Of a stretch of 64,000 bases of DNA, positions 55,624 to 63,910 are shown one piece after another. Made by a program: the position numbers and the translations under genes. Under the pieces are notes generated by a model. The model made no database searches, was not told where the DNA came from, and saw only the letters and a list, made by a program, of their open reading frames with translations. The stretch comes from Gammaproteobacteria bacterium (lineage in GTDB: Bacteria; Pseudomonadota; Gammaproteobacteria; Burkholderiales; Burkholderiaceae_B), in NCBI GenBank assembly GCA_030832095.1, contig JAURJT010000011.1, forward strand, positions 1 to 64,000, written 5' to 3'. The first letter of the stretch is position 1. The number at the start of each line of letters is the position of its first letter.

Positions 55624-56610
55624 TTACGGTTTTCTATTTGCGCCTAGCGTTGCGTTCGGCATTTCTTCTGCCTCTGCCAAATAAATAATCTCTGGTAGTT
55701 TTCCGGCCTGACTCGCTGAGTCAAGTCGACTCGTCCACATTTCTTCAAATCGTCTTTCAATCGGCAAACGCTTAATACGCTCAAGTTCTTTCAAAGCGTA
55801 TGTTTTATAAAACAAATTTGATTTTTCCAGAAGATACGTGAACAGACCCAAAGCGGCGCGTCTAAATTGGCGCGGTTCAGAAAGAAAATAAAAATCTGGC
55901 AATCTTTCGTCGCCGTAAAAAAGATTTAATCCGATGAATGGACGGCGCTTCGAACCAATCTGAACCCATTTCAACTCAGCATTTGGGTCAATGTGCCCAG
56001 TAATTTTCTTCGGATCCAATTGTCTGATGTTGGTAAATTTAATCGTGGATCCTAAAGGAAAGGTCACTTCTTCACAGCTCTCGGGCTGCACTTTGGCATG
56101 ACGTGTTTTTATGACTGTCCAAATGACAACTGGCGCGTGCTCAACAACAACAAAAGCAAAGCGACAGGCACCAACGAAGGTATCGGTCGTAGTCGCCGCA
56201 CCAACGCTCAAACTTCCATCCCCGATCCCGTTATAGGTTGATGCTGAACCGTTGACAACGGAAGCCACGCGGTACACGCTACCACTATAGTCCGGTAGCT
56301 TATTAATCCCAGATTGCATTGCTGCAATCCGCACAAGCGTCTTTTTTAAAAGCTTGCGATTTAAGGGATGAACTTCTCTATTTCTTAAGAGCCGGTTGTA
56401 AATAGCGTAATCGCCCCCGTTTACAAAAAGAAACATGGCCTCTTTTTCTAAAGCACTTAAAGCGCGATTCTTTGCTTCACTTAATTGAAAGGAATCATTG
56501 GATATGTGATCTAAAAATTCTGTTGCTGTGTACGCTAGGTCGCCTAGAACAACCTGCCAGCGACCCGCTGTATCTTGCCTCAGTTGCAAATTTTCTATTG
56601 AATCTATCAA
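55624..56610 (-). CDS. ADP-ribosyltransferase-like protein (VIP2/ExoS-type fold)
   Basis: A 328-residue protein; sequence marks of a mono-ADP-ribosyltransferase. An N-terminal helix block FVNGGDYAIYNRLLR (about 62-76) matches the Y-x-x-IN-x-x-LR motif. R114 in SGSVYRVAS is the NAD-binding Arg; GAATTTDTFVGACRFA (137-152) takes the place of the STS motif, with T140-T142. Then C179-E180-E181 in ESCEEVTFPLG: E181 is the catalytic Glu, but the first Glu/Gln of the usual E/Q-x-E is Cys. The C-terminal 130 residues match nothing I know. No signal peptide, so it is cytosolic. Start: TTG at 56610 with GGGAG five bases upstream; TTG at 56622 is possible. No known named family was recognised with certainty. 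Confidence 0.66.
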   Translation of the reverse strand: MIDSIENLQLRQDTAGRWQVVLGDLAYTATEFLDHISNDSFQLSEAKNRALSALEKEAMFLFVNGGDYAIYNRLLRNREVHPLNRKLLKKTLVRIAAMQSGINKLPDYSGSVYRVASVVNGSASTYNGIGDGSLSVGAATTTDTFVGACRFAFVVVEHAPVVIWTVIKTRHAKVQPESCEEVTFPLGSTIKFTNIRQLDPKKITGHIDPNAELKWVQIGSKRRPFIGLNLFYGDERLPDFYFLSEPRQFRRAALGLFTYLLEKSNLFYKTYALKELERIKRLPIERRFEEMWTSRLDSASQAGKLPEIIYLAEAEEMPNATLGANRKP

Positions 56611-56718
56611 CGTGACTCCCAACTTATGTTTTGAATGACATTACGCCCAGTGGTGCTTCGGCTAAAGGCCATTGACTAGAACATACCTCACCTTTTATTC
56701 AACAGGCCATGCACCTAC

Positions 56719-58206
56719 CTACGGCGTTGTGCGTGTCGTTTTCGCAAGCTTCGTCCAAGGCAAGTCCGCCGGATCCGCCGCCATCGGCCCCGCCGCTTTC
56801 GCGACCAAAATATGCGAAGCGATCGGTGTGAAGTCGGCTCGAAAATGATTTGAGCTTTTAACAACTAAAACTTTCATCGTCTCAGGGTGCACACCCAGCA
56901 TCCGAAATAGTTCGCGATCGAGTAATTGTTTTTTACCACTGGCAACCGCAACCAACACGCCCTCGATTTCAAGCAAGGCGCAGGCGCCCAGTGTGATACG
57001 CGAGCCCGTCATCATTGGCCCTTTTAGCGTGACCTTGCCATCCGACAGCGCTTTCACTTTGAAAGTGCCTTGCACCGGCGCGTCACTGAGCTGCCCGGTG
57101 AAGGTCGGTACCGCTGTCCCGATCGCCGTGGTGATCGAAGCCCCTAAGCCTGCCTCGTGCGCCATCGTTGCAGCGGCACTATCAAAGAGCAAGCCAAGCG
57201 CCACTTTGCCAGGTAAGCGCTTACCTGCCCCCTTTTCAAGTAACGCCCGCAACAAACCTGTCGTGTTGCTATCTCCCCCCGCACCCGGGTTATCTTGGGT
57301 ATCCGCAATCACCACTGGTTTTTCGTTCGTTTCACCTAACAAGCAGGCCCGCTCAACGGCATCGCGCGCCGAGAACATTTCAAGCTTCCACTGCGTGGGT
57401 TCACTGACTTGTTTGTACAAGCGTTGAACCGCCGCCTCGGCGCGATCCCCATAGCCCCAAACCATCGGGGCGCACTCGGCGATATCTGAGGCCGGAAACG
57501 CCATACAGAAACTCAAGCAGGTATCAAACTCACGATCAAGGTCAAAGATCTCTTCGTAGCGTGACTTAGCTGGCTCAAGCCAAGTGCTTTGTGCGTTAAG
57601 AGGAATCAGATAGGGCAGGCGACGGTAGGCCAAGGGCTCTTTACTGCCACGCTTCACACGTCGCTTCAATAGGGTTGCTGCGAGTTGGCCCGTCGTCGCC
57701 ATATCGACATGTGGGTAAGTACGGTACGCAGCTAAGGCATCCGCCTCAGCGAGCATACGGTGAGTCACGTTGGCGTGTAAATCCAGGCTCGCAACGATCG
57801 GTAAGTTTGGCCCAACAATCGCGCGTATGCGCGCGATCAATTCACCCTCGGTGTCGTCGACATGCTCGGCAACGGCAGCACCATGCAAGTCAAGATAAAC
57901 GGCATCAAAGCCACCTTTGCGAATACCGGCAAGAATTGACTCACTGATCCGCTCAAAAGCATCACGCGTGACGTGTGCCGACGGTATCGCGCCACACCAA
58001 GACCCAGGCAACAGCTGCCAGCCTTCAAGTCGGGCCGCTTCGATAAACCCACCGATGGGGATATTGACACCACGCAAGCTGTCGAGCATCGGTTGGCCTT
58101 CAATGAAGGCCGGAAACGATTCGCCTCGATTAAACGCAGCCCAATCGGCCTTGGTCGGCGCAAAGGTATTGGTTTCGTGCTGGTAGCCTGCGACGTATAT
58201 TTTCAA
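56719..58206 (-). CDS. M81-family metallopeptidase (MlrC-type)
   Basis: A 495-residue protein of the M81 family, named after MlrC (microcystinase C) of cyanotoxin-degrading bacteria. Most members act on unknown peptides or small amides. It opens MKIYVAGYQHETNTFAP, the family start, with an N-terminal domain including YLDLHGAAVAEHVDDTEGE (metal-binding D-x-H-G) and the later VIADTQDNPGAGGDSNTTG loop near 300. No signal peptide. It marks the return to ordinary chromosomal sequence after the accessory region and has no partner in an operon. Toxin degradation should not be assumed. Confidence 0.9.
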   Translation of the reverse strand: MKIYVAGYQHETNTFAPTKADWAAFNRGESFPAFIEGQPMLDSLRGVNIPIGGFIEAARLEGWQLLPGSWCGAIPSAHVTRDAFERISESILAGIRKGGFDAVYLDLHGAAVAEHVDDTEGELIARIRAIVGPNLPIVASLDLHANVTHRMLAEADALAAYRTYPHVDMATTGQLAATLLKRRVKRGSKEPLAYRRLPYLIPLNAQSTWLEPAKSRYEEIFDLDREFDTCLSFCMAFPASDIAECAPMVWGYGDRAEAAVQRLYKQVSEPTQWKLEMFSARDAVERACLLGETNEKPVVIADTQDNPGAGGDSNTTGLLRALLEKGAGKRLPGKVALGLLFDSAAATMAHEAGLGASITTAIGTAVPTFTGQLSDAPVQGTFKVKALSDGKVTLKGPMMTGSRITLGACALLEIEGVLVAVASGKKQLLDRELFRMLGVHPETMKVLVVKSSNHFRADFTPIASHILVAKAAGPMAADPADLPWTKLAKTTRTTP

Positions 58207-58372
58207 AGTTACACCTTATTGACCCGTACAATTCATGCCTGTATTCAATCGTAAACGGATTTACGCGCTTTTACCTCACAGAATCCGCCAAAAAGTGTTG
58301 CCTGACAGCACATAACGCTGACAAGATGCGGCCAACGCACGGGCGTCCACGCAAGATCAGCCGTCAAAATAA

Positions 58373-58405
58373 AAAACCGCTCAGGCGGGCGGCGCGAGCG
58401 GTTTT
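58373..58405 (-). terminator. hppA terminator
   Basis: Reading leftwards: a 10-base perfect stem, AAAACCGCTC with GAGCGGTTTT, and a 13-base GC-rich loop, then a T-rich run. It lies 47 bases after the hppA stop. Confidence 0.85.
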
Positions 58406-58451
58406 CTAAAGCCCTCTGCACGTAAGCATGCAGAGGCCAAGCAGCAAAACA

Positions 58452-60521
58452 TTAGGCCATGCGAACCATCAGCGGCACAATCAGCAACGCCACGATGTTG
58501 ATGATCTTGATCAGTGGGTTCACGGCTGGGCCCGCTGTATCTTTGTACGGATCGCCCACAGTATCGCCAGTCACAGCGGCTTTATGAGCCTCTGAGCCTT
58601 TGCCACCATAGTGACCTTCTTCGATGTACTTCTTAGCGTTATCCCACGCACCGCCGCCGGTACACATCGAGATCGCGACAAAAAGACCCGTCACGATCGT
58701 ACCCATCAACAAACCGCCCAGCGCTTTGGGCCCTAACAACAAGCCCACTGCAACCGGCACCACCACCGGTAAGAGTGATGGAATAATCATCTCTTTAATT
58801 GCGGCAGTCGTCAGCATATCAACAGCTTTATCGTACTCGGGCTTGCCCGTGCCATCCATGATGCCTTTGATGTCGCGGAACTGACGACGAACTTCGTCAA
58901 CCACGGCACCTGCGCAACGACCCACGGCTTCCATCGCCATCGCACCAAACAGGTAAGGGATCAGGCCACCGATAAACAAACCGATAATGACCATATGATC
59001 AGACAAGTCAAAACTGATCTTCATCCCTTTTGACTCAAGTTGGTGTGTGTAATCGGCAAACAGCACCAAGGCAGCCAAACCAGCCGAACCAATTGCATAG
59101 CCTTTGGTGACTGCTTTAGTGGTGTTGCCGACCGCATCGAGCGGGTCGGTGATGTCACGGACTGACTGTGGCATACCAGCCATTTCAGCGATACCGCCTG
59201 CGTTATCGGTGATTGGGCCGTAAGCATCGAGCGCCACGATGATACCTGCCATTGACAACATCGATGTGGCGGCAATCGCGATACCGTAAATGCCACCTAA
59301 CCAGAAAGCGGCGTAGATTGCGGCGCAGACCAATAACACTGGGTAAGCAGTCGATTTCATCGACACACCCAAGCCTGCAATGATGTTAGTGCCATGACCT
59401 TGGCTTGACGCCTGGGCAATGTGTTTAACGGGTGCGTAGTCTGTACCGGTGTAATACTCGGTGATCCAGACCAACGCTGCAGTCAGTACTAAGCCCACAA
59501 CGGTGGCGCCGAACAAGCGCATTTTGGCGCCGGTTTTAAAGCCAAAGTCAGCCAAGGCGTTGTCTGGCATCATCCAGTTTGTTGCGAAGTAAAAGGCAAC
59601 TAAAGAGATCACGCCTGCAATGATCAAGCCTTTGTACAAGGCTGGCATCACATTTTTCATGCCCGGGGTGGCTTTCACAAAAGAGCAGCCAATGATCGAG
59701 GCAATGATCGAAATCCCACCAAGCACCAACGGATAAATCACCGCTTCGGCCGTGGCAACTTTAACCATCATCGCGCCCAGTACCATCGTGGCGATCAGTG
59801 TGACTGCGTAGGTTTCGAACAGGTCAGCCGCCATACCCGCGCAATCACCCACGTTATCGCCAACGTTGTCAGCGATCACTGCAGGGTTACGTGGATCATC
59901 TTCTGGGATGCCCGCTTCGACCTTACCCACCAAGTCGGCGCCAACGTCAGCGCCCTTGGTAAAAATGCCGCCACCAAGGCGTGCAAAGATTGAGATCAAG
60001 GACGCGCCAAAGGCCAAACCGATCAAGGGATGCAAGGTTGCCGACAGATCACCGGCCTTGCCCACTGACATCAAATACATATAAAACAGGCCAACACCAA
60101 GCATGCCCAAGCCCACCACGAGCATTCCGGTAATCGCGCCGCCTTTGAAGGCAACATTGAGCGCCTCATTCATGCCCACAGTTGCCGCTTGCGCTGTACG
60201 TACGTTGGCACGCACCGAGACATTCATGCCGATGAAGCCGCAGGCGCCTGACAATACCGCACCCACCACAAAACCCACTGCGGTCGCGTAATCGAGGAAA
60301 AGCGCGATCAAAATCGCTAGCACCACGCCCACAATACCAATGGTTTTATATTGACGCGACAGATAGGCGCTTGCGCCCTGCTGGATCGCGTCAGCGATTT
60401 CCATCATCTTGGCGTTGCCGGTACTTTGATTAAGAATCCAGGACCTCACTACAAAGCCGTACACGACTGCGAGAACTCCGCAGCCCAGGGCGAAATAGAG
60501 GCCCAACTGAATGTTGCTCAT
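58452..60521 (-). CDS. hppA: H+-translocating membrane pyrophosphatase, K+-independent type
   Basis: Couples PPi hydrolysis to proton pumping in the inner membrane. 689 residues, about 16 helices. The PPi and Mg sites are [19 protein letters not shown] (DVGADLVGK core) and [19 protein letters not shown]. The C-terminal acid motif is [20 protein letters not shown]. The determinant of K+ use reads [10 protein letters not shown]: Lys and Thr where K+-dependent enzymes have Ala, so it should be K+-independent. It is divergent from the soluble pyrophosphatase gene across 175 bases. Confidence 0.96.
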   Translation of the reverse strand: MSNIQLGLYFALGCGVLAVVYGFVVRSWILNQSTGNAKMMEIADAIQQGASAYLSRQYKTIGIVGVVLAILIALFLDYATAVGFVVGAVLSGACGFIGMNVSVRANVRTAQAATVGMNEALNVAFKGGAITGMLVVGLGMLGVGLFYMYLMSVGKAGDLSATLHPLIGLAFGASLISIFARLGGGIFTKGADVGADLVGKVEAGIPEDDPRNPAVIADNVGDNVGDCAGMAADLFETYAVTLIATMVLGAMMVKVATAEAVIYPLVLGGISIIASIIGCSFVKATPGMKNVMPALYKGLIIAGVISLVAFYFATNWMMPDNALADFGFKTGAKMRLFGATVVGLVLTAALVWITEYYTGTDYAPVKHIAQASSQGHGTNIIAGLGVSMKSTAYPVLLVCAAIYAAFWLGGIYGIAIAATSMLSMAGIIVALDAYGPITDNAGGIAEMAGMPQSVRDITDPLDAVGNTTKAVTKGYAIGSAGLAALVLFADYTHQLESKGMKISFDLSDHMVIIGLFIGGLIPYLFGAMAMEAVGRCAGAVVDEVRRQFRDIKGIMDGTGKPEYDKAVDMLTTAAIKEMIIPSLLPVVVPVAVGLLLGPKALGGLLMGTIVTGLFVAISMCTGGGAWDNAKKYIEEGHYGGKGSEAHKAAVTGDTVGDPYKDTAGPAVNPLIKIINIVALLIVPLMVRMA

Positions 60522-60696
60522 GCTCGAAAACTCCTAAAGTGTGTTGTCTTAAATCGTTTTTATACGCGGCCGTCGGCCGTTTGTGACACTGGAAGAACTA
60601 GCCCCGCTAGTATGTCGTAAAACTTAAGTCAGAGGGGCGCTTTGTTTCTTTGTTAACATTAGGGTATTCACTAATCAACCTGCCGCAAAATTACTC

Positions 60697-61239
60697 ATGA
60701 GTCTTGATAAAGTCAGCCCCGGAAAAAAGCTTCCTGAATCCTTTAACGTGATCATCGAAATCTCGATGAACGCCGATCCGATCAAATACGAGGTCGATAA
60801 AGAGTCAGGGGCGATCTTTGTTGACCGCTTCATGGGTACCGCCATGCACTATCCGTGTAACTACGGATACATCCCCAAAACCATTGCGGGTGATGGGGAT
60901 CCGGTTGACGTGTTAGTGATTACTCCCTTTCCGGTCATCCCAGGCGTGGTCGTGCGTTGCCGTGCGCTGGGCGTTCTAAAAATGAAAGATGAAGCGGGTG
61001 ATGACGCCAAATTGCTGGCCGTACCTGAAGACAAAATCCTGCCGATTTACAGTCACTGGAAACAGGCCTCGGATATCAATCCCATGCGTCTGAATGCCAT
61101 TCAGCACTTTTTTGAGCACTACAAAGACCTAGAGCAAGGTAAGTGGGTCAAGGTTGAAGGCTGGTACGGGGTCGACGACGCGCACCAAGAAATTCTTGAG
61201 GGCTTGGCGCGCTATGCGAAAGAAACGCCTTCGGCGTAA
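60697..61239 (+). CDS. ppa: inorganic pyrophosphatase (family I)
   Basis: Soluble Mg-dependent PPi hydrolase that pulls biosynthetic reactions forward. 180 residues, normal length. The active site is [11 protein letters not shown] (the D-x-D-P-x-D motif), with the early [15 protein letters not shown] and [13 protein letters not shown] blocks. It pairs head to head with the membrane pyrophosphatase, so the cell holds both ways of using PPi at one locus. Confidence 0.97.
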   Translation: MSLDKVSPGKKLPESFNVIIEISMNADPIKYEVDKESGAIFVDRFMGTAMHYPCNYGYIPKTIAGDGDPVDVLVITPFPVIPGVVVRCRALGVLKMKDEAGDDAKLLAVPEDKILPIYSHWKQASDINPMRLNAIQHFFEHYKDLEQGKWVKVEGWYGVDDAHQEILEGLARYAKETPSA

Positions 61240-61360
61240 AACAGGTCTCGGCTAGCCTCGCTCGAGCCGTTTCAACCATTGCGCCAGGCTGAGCGGTCCC
61301 CTTTGCCTGGCGGCACCAAAGCACCGCAAAAGGCTGAAGGGTTTGCCTTTGCCTAGAGCC

Positions 61361-62500
61361 TTACATAGACTGGCGCAGCAATGAGGCGTAATCCTCAGCT
61401 GTAGCAATACGTGGATTTGTCTTATGGCAATGGTCAGCCATCGCGCCTTCGATGATTTTGCCAAACATGTCTTCTGTCACGCCCATGGCGGCCAGACCGG
61501 AAGGCAGACCAAGGCGCTGGTTCATCGCCTTAATTGCGGGGGCAACCTCAACGCCCTGACCCAGACCCATGGCCTGCGCTAAGCGGTCAAGCTTTTTACC
61601 CTTCTGCATCGACGCCTCGCTTTGATTAAACATAATCACCGCGGGCAAAAACATGGCGTTCAGGGTGCCGTGGTGCAGGCGTGGGTTCAGACCGCCTAGC
61701 GAATGGCTCAAACTATGCACGGCGCCCAAGCCTTTTTGAAACGACATCGCCCCCTGGGTTGACGCACTCATCATATGAAAGCGCGCCTCTCGGTCGTGCG
61801 GTTGCTTAGTGGCACGCTCGATGTGTGCCCAGCCGCGCCATAAGCCGTCTAAAGCAATCCCTTCAGCCGGAAAATTCAAGGCCGAAGACATGAACGACTC
61901 GCAGCAGTGCGTAATGGCATCCATGCCAGTCGCAGCAGTGAGCAGCGGGGGTAAATCAAGCGTCAACTCTGGGTCGCAGATCGCCGATCTTGGCACCACA
62001 TAAGGCGACAGAATACCGACCTTGCGGCCGTCATCCAAGATGAGCATCGCGCCACGGCCGACCTCACTGCCAGTGCCTGACGTTGTTGGGATCGCGATCA
62101 CGGGTGCCGTCGCGGCTGTAATACGCGCCACCCCACCCTCGATCGCTGCAAAGTGCTTCAAATCGCCTGCGTGCGTTGCCATCACTGCGACGGCTTTGGC
62201 CAGATCCATCGCTGAACCGCCGCCCACAGCAATCAAGCCGTCAAACTTTCCCTCGCGGTAAATCTTCAAGGCATCGCGCGTGGCAGCCTCTGTTGGGTTT
62301 GGAGGCGTCTGATCATACACAGCAACGGCCTCAGCGTTTTTTAACTGCGCCAACACCTTATCGATGATGCCCACGGCACGCACGCCAGCGTCAGTCACAA
62401 TCATCGGGCGCTTGATGCCGACCCGGTCGCACTCTGACTGCAACAATGCCACCACGCCAAAGTCGAATTGAATTTGCGTGATGTAATTAATCAGTGCCAT
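61361..62500 (-). CDS. iron-containing alcohol dehydrogenase
   Basis: A 379-residue group III (iron-type) dehydrogenase. The nucleotide-binding GGGSAMDLAKAVAV follows the beta-strand LIAVGGGS. The metal ligands appear in TGMDAITHCCESF (D/H), then GAVHSLSHSLGG and LHHGTLNA histidines. Substrates in this family range from ethanol and butanol to hydroxyacids and maleylacetate; none can be picked from the sequence. It stands alone between ppa (convergent) and an uncharacterised gene (divergent). Confidence 0.92.
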   Translation of the reverse strand: MALINYITQIQFDFGVVALLQSECDRVGIKRPMIVTDAGVRAVGIIDKVLAQLKNAEAVAVYDQTPPNPTEAATRDALKIYREGKFDGLIAVGGGSAMDLAKAVAVMATHAGDLKHFAAIEGGVARITAATAPVIAIPTTSGTGSEVGRGAMLILDDGRKVGILSPYVVPRSAICDPELTLDLPPLLTAATGMDAITHCCESFMSSALNFPAEGIALDGLWRGWAHIERATKQPHDREARFHMMSASTQGAMSFQKGLGAVHSLSHSLGGLNPRLHHGTLNAMFLPAVIMFNQSEASMQKGKKLDRLAQAMGLGQGVEVAPAIKAMNQRLGLPSGLAAMGVTEDMFGKIIEGAMADHCHKTNPRIATAEDYASLLRQSM

Positions 62501-62635
62501 GTTGTCGCTCTCCGTTGTTTTTTAGTGATTGGAAAGATCATAAAGCATCCAGAACGCTTTGGAGCACCAAAACAATCAGAGTGACAGCACCCCGCACAAG
62601 AGTAGAATTTGCATTCGGTTTAAGCGGAGTTGGTC

Positions 62636-63109
62636 GTGGCACAGATGTTTCGCAACACCCTTTCGGCGGCACTCATCCTCATCGTAGCAGCGGCCTTAGC
62701 GCCCTGGGATACGTGGGCGCAAAGCGGGCTTAGGTTCAACCCTGGCGGCTTGACGCCGGGCGTGCCGTATTCAACCTCAGGCTCAATTTTGGATTTAATG
62801 CCTGCCCCGCCCTCAGAGGCGGCGACGCCACCTGAACCAACCGCTGCCAAGCCCGAGCCAATCCCCGAATCCGCCTCACGCAACTCTGCTTCAGCAACCG
62901 CCACCACAGCACCCTCTGAGCAAACGCTTCACCGAGGGTTGTCTCCCGAAAAAGCCAACCCCGCTGCAGGCCTAAGCCCGACACGCGGCGCAACCTCCAC
63001 TCAGCCCCCACTGAGCCCTGAAAGTTCGGCTGGTGAGCAAAGCCCGTACCTCGCACCTAGCCCCTACACAACACCCCGCAGCCCTGGGGGCGGCTTACGA
63101 ATACGGTGA
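62636..63109 (+). CDS. proline-rich secreted protein of unknown function
   Basis: A 157-residue protein with a signal peptide: MFRNTLSAALILIVAAALA, cleaved near WAQS (about residue 30). The mature part is rich in Pro, Ala, Ser and Thr, with no folded domain visible; it includes LMPAPPSEAATPPEP and repeated TxPxS-like units. I chose the GTG at 62636 because GGAG lies seven bases upstream; TTG at 62630 and ATG at 62645 are possible. It may be a periplasmic or surface linker protein. Function unknown. Confidence 0.6.
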   Translation: MAQMFRNTLSAALILIVAAALAPWDTWAQSGLRFNPGGLTPGVPYSTSGSILDLMPAPPSEAATPPEPTAAKPEPIPESASRNSASATATTAPSEQTLHRGLSPEKANPAAGLSPTRGATSTQPPLSPESSAGEQSPYLAPSPYTTPRSPGGGLRIR

Positions 63110-63111
63110 GC

Positions 63112-63432
63112 TCAGGCTGAACCAGCTACCCAGTCCGTCTGCCAACCTAGTAGCTCGGCCAAACGCGTCACGACCCACCCTGCCTCGCGCACGCTTACCC
63201 CAACATCCGCAACCGTCAACCCTTGGTAGATCCGTTCAAGCACATCCACCTCGGTGATACCAAGCTCCCAGAGCTTGGCGTTGGCCTGCTCAGTCAACAT
63301 ACTGGCCATGTCTTCACAAAAATCATAGCGCTCATAGATCATCTCTTTTGTTGCACTGGGCTTGGTGCGCCCCGGCTCAACAAACAACGCAATGAACGAA
63401 GGCGGGATCACGATCTGATTATCGTCACTCAT
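63112..63432 (-). CDS. conserved hypothetical protein
   Basis: A 106-residue soluble protein, mostly helical: IVIPPSFIALFVEPGRTKPS, then EMIYERYDFCEDMASMLTEQ (helix) and ELLGWQTDWV near the end. It overlaps the MaoC gene end by eight bases, so it is translated with it. I recall homologues of this size in other Burkholderiales, some named chaperone-like ATPase without support; there is no Walker motif here. Function unknown. Convergent with the proline-rich gene, two bases apart. Confidence 0.72.
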   Translation of the reverse strand: MSDDNQIVIPPSFIALFVEPGRTKPSATKEMIYERYDFCEDMASMLTEQANAKLWELGITEVDVLERIYQGLTVADVGVSVREAGWVVTRLAELLGWQTDWVAGSA

Positions 63433-63889
63433 GACTGCGTTTACGCAATAAGTACTTTTGCATGCCTTGCATCACAATGACATCGTTCTGATTGCGGATT
63501 TCAGAGTGCATGGTCAAGACACCCGTCGTACGGTTTGGCACCAACTCAGCTACGGTCAGACTTGAGTACAAGGTATCACCGACAAAAACTGGCTGTAAAA
63601 ATTTGCTGCTTTGTTCGATAAAAGCCTTTAACGACTCTTCGACCATGTGCGGAAACAAGCCTGCACCCGCAGCCGTTTGAATCACTACCTGAAACCCGTG
63701 CGCCAACATATGCGGCATCCCGTGCGCCCGACAGTATTCAAGGTCGTAATGCACAGGATGATTGTCACCGCTTGCCAACGAGAAGGCAGCAAATAACGCA
63801 TCGGTCATCGTACGTGACGGCAAGTTAAAGCGCTCGCCAACCGCAAAATCCTCAAAAAATCGTTGCGCGCACATTTGATGTTTGATCAT
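63425..63889 (-). CDS. MaoC-type hydratase/dehydratase
   Basis: A 154-residue hot-dog fold protein of the MaoC (R-specific enoyl-CoA hydratase-like) family. The conserved substrate site reads FSLASGDNHPVHYDLEYCRA, with the Asp-x-x-x-x-His pair (D in GDN, H in VHY). FAVGERFNLPSRTMTDA opens the domain. I chose the ATG at 63889, preceded by GGAGAGG; a TTG 21 bases upstream is in frame. It is the middle gene of three in one direction (partial gene at 63911, this gene, then 63112). Acyl-CoA substrate unknown. Confidence 0.88.
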   Translation of the reverse strand: MIKHQMCAQRFFEDFAVGERFNLPSRTMTDALFAAFSLASGDNHPVHYDLEYCRAHGMPHMLAHGFQVVIQTAAGAGLFPHMVEESLKAFIEQSSKFLQPVFVGDTLYSSLTVAELVPNRTTGVLTMHSEIRNQNDVIVMQGMQKYLLRKRSHE

Positions 63890-63910
63890 TGTTGTCCTCT
63901 CCTGTTCCAA

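Noticed and set aside
56623-56718. Possible third precursor or attachment repeat at the right end of the accessory region
   Set aside because: No copy of the VSDEALEL leader and no repeat of the tRNA 3' end was found there.
56719-58206. M81 metallopeptidase as leader peptidase of the peptide cluster
   Set aside because: Tempting by position, but the family is widespread in betaproteobacteria without such clusters, and the gene is separated by its own gap and looks like core sequence.
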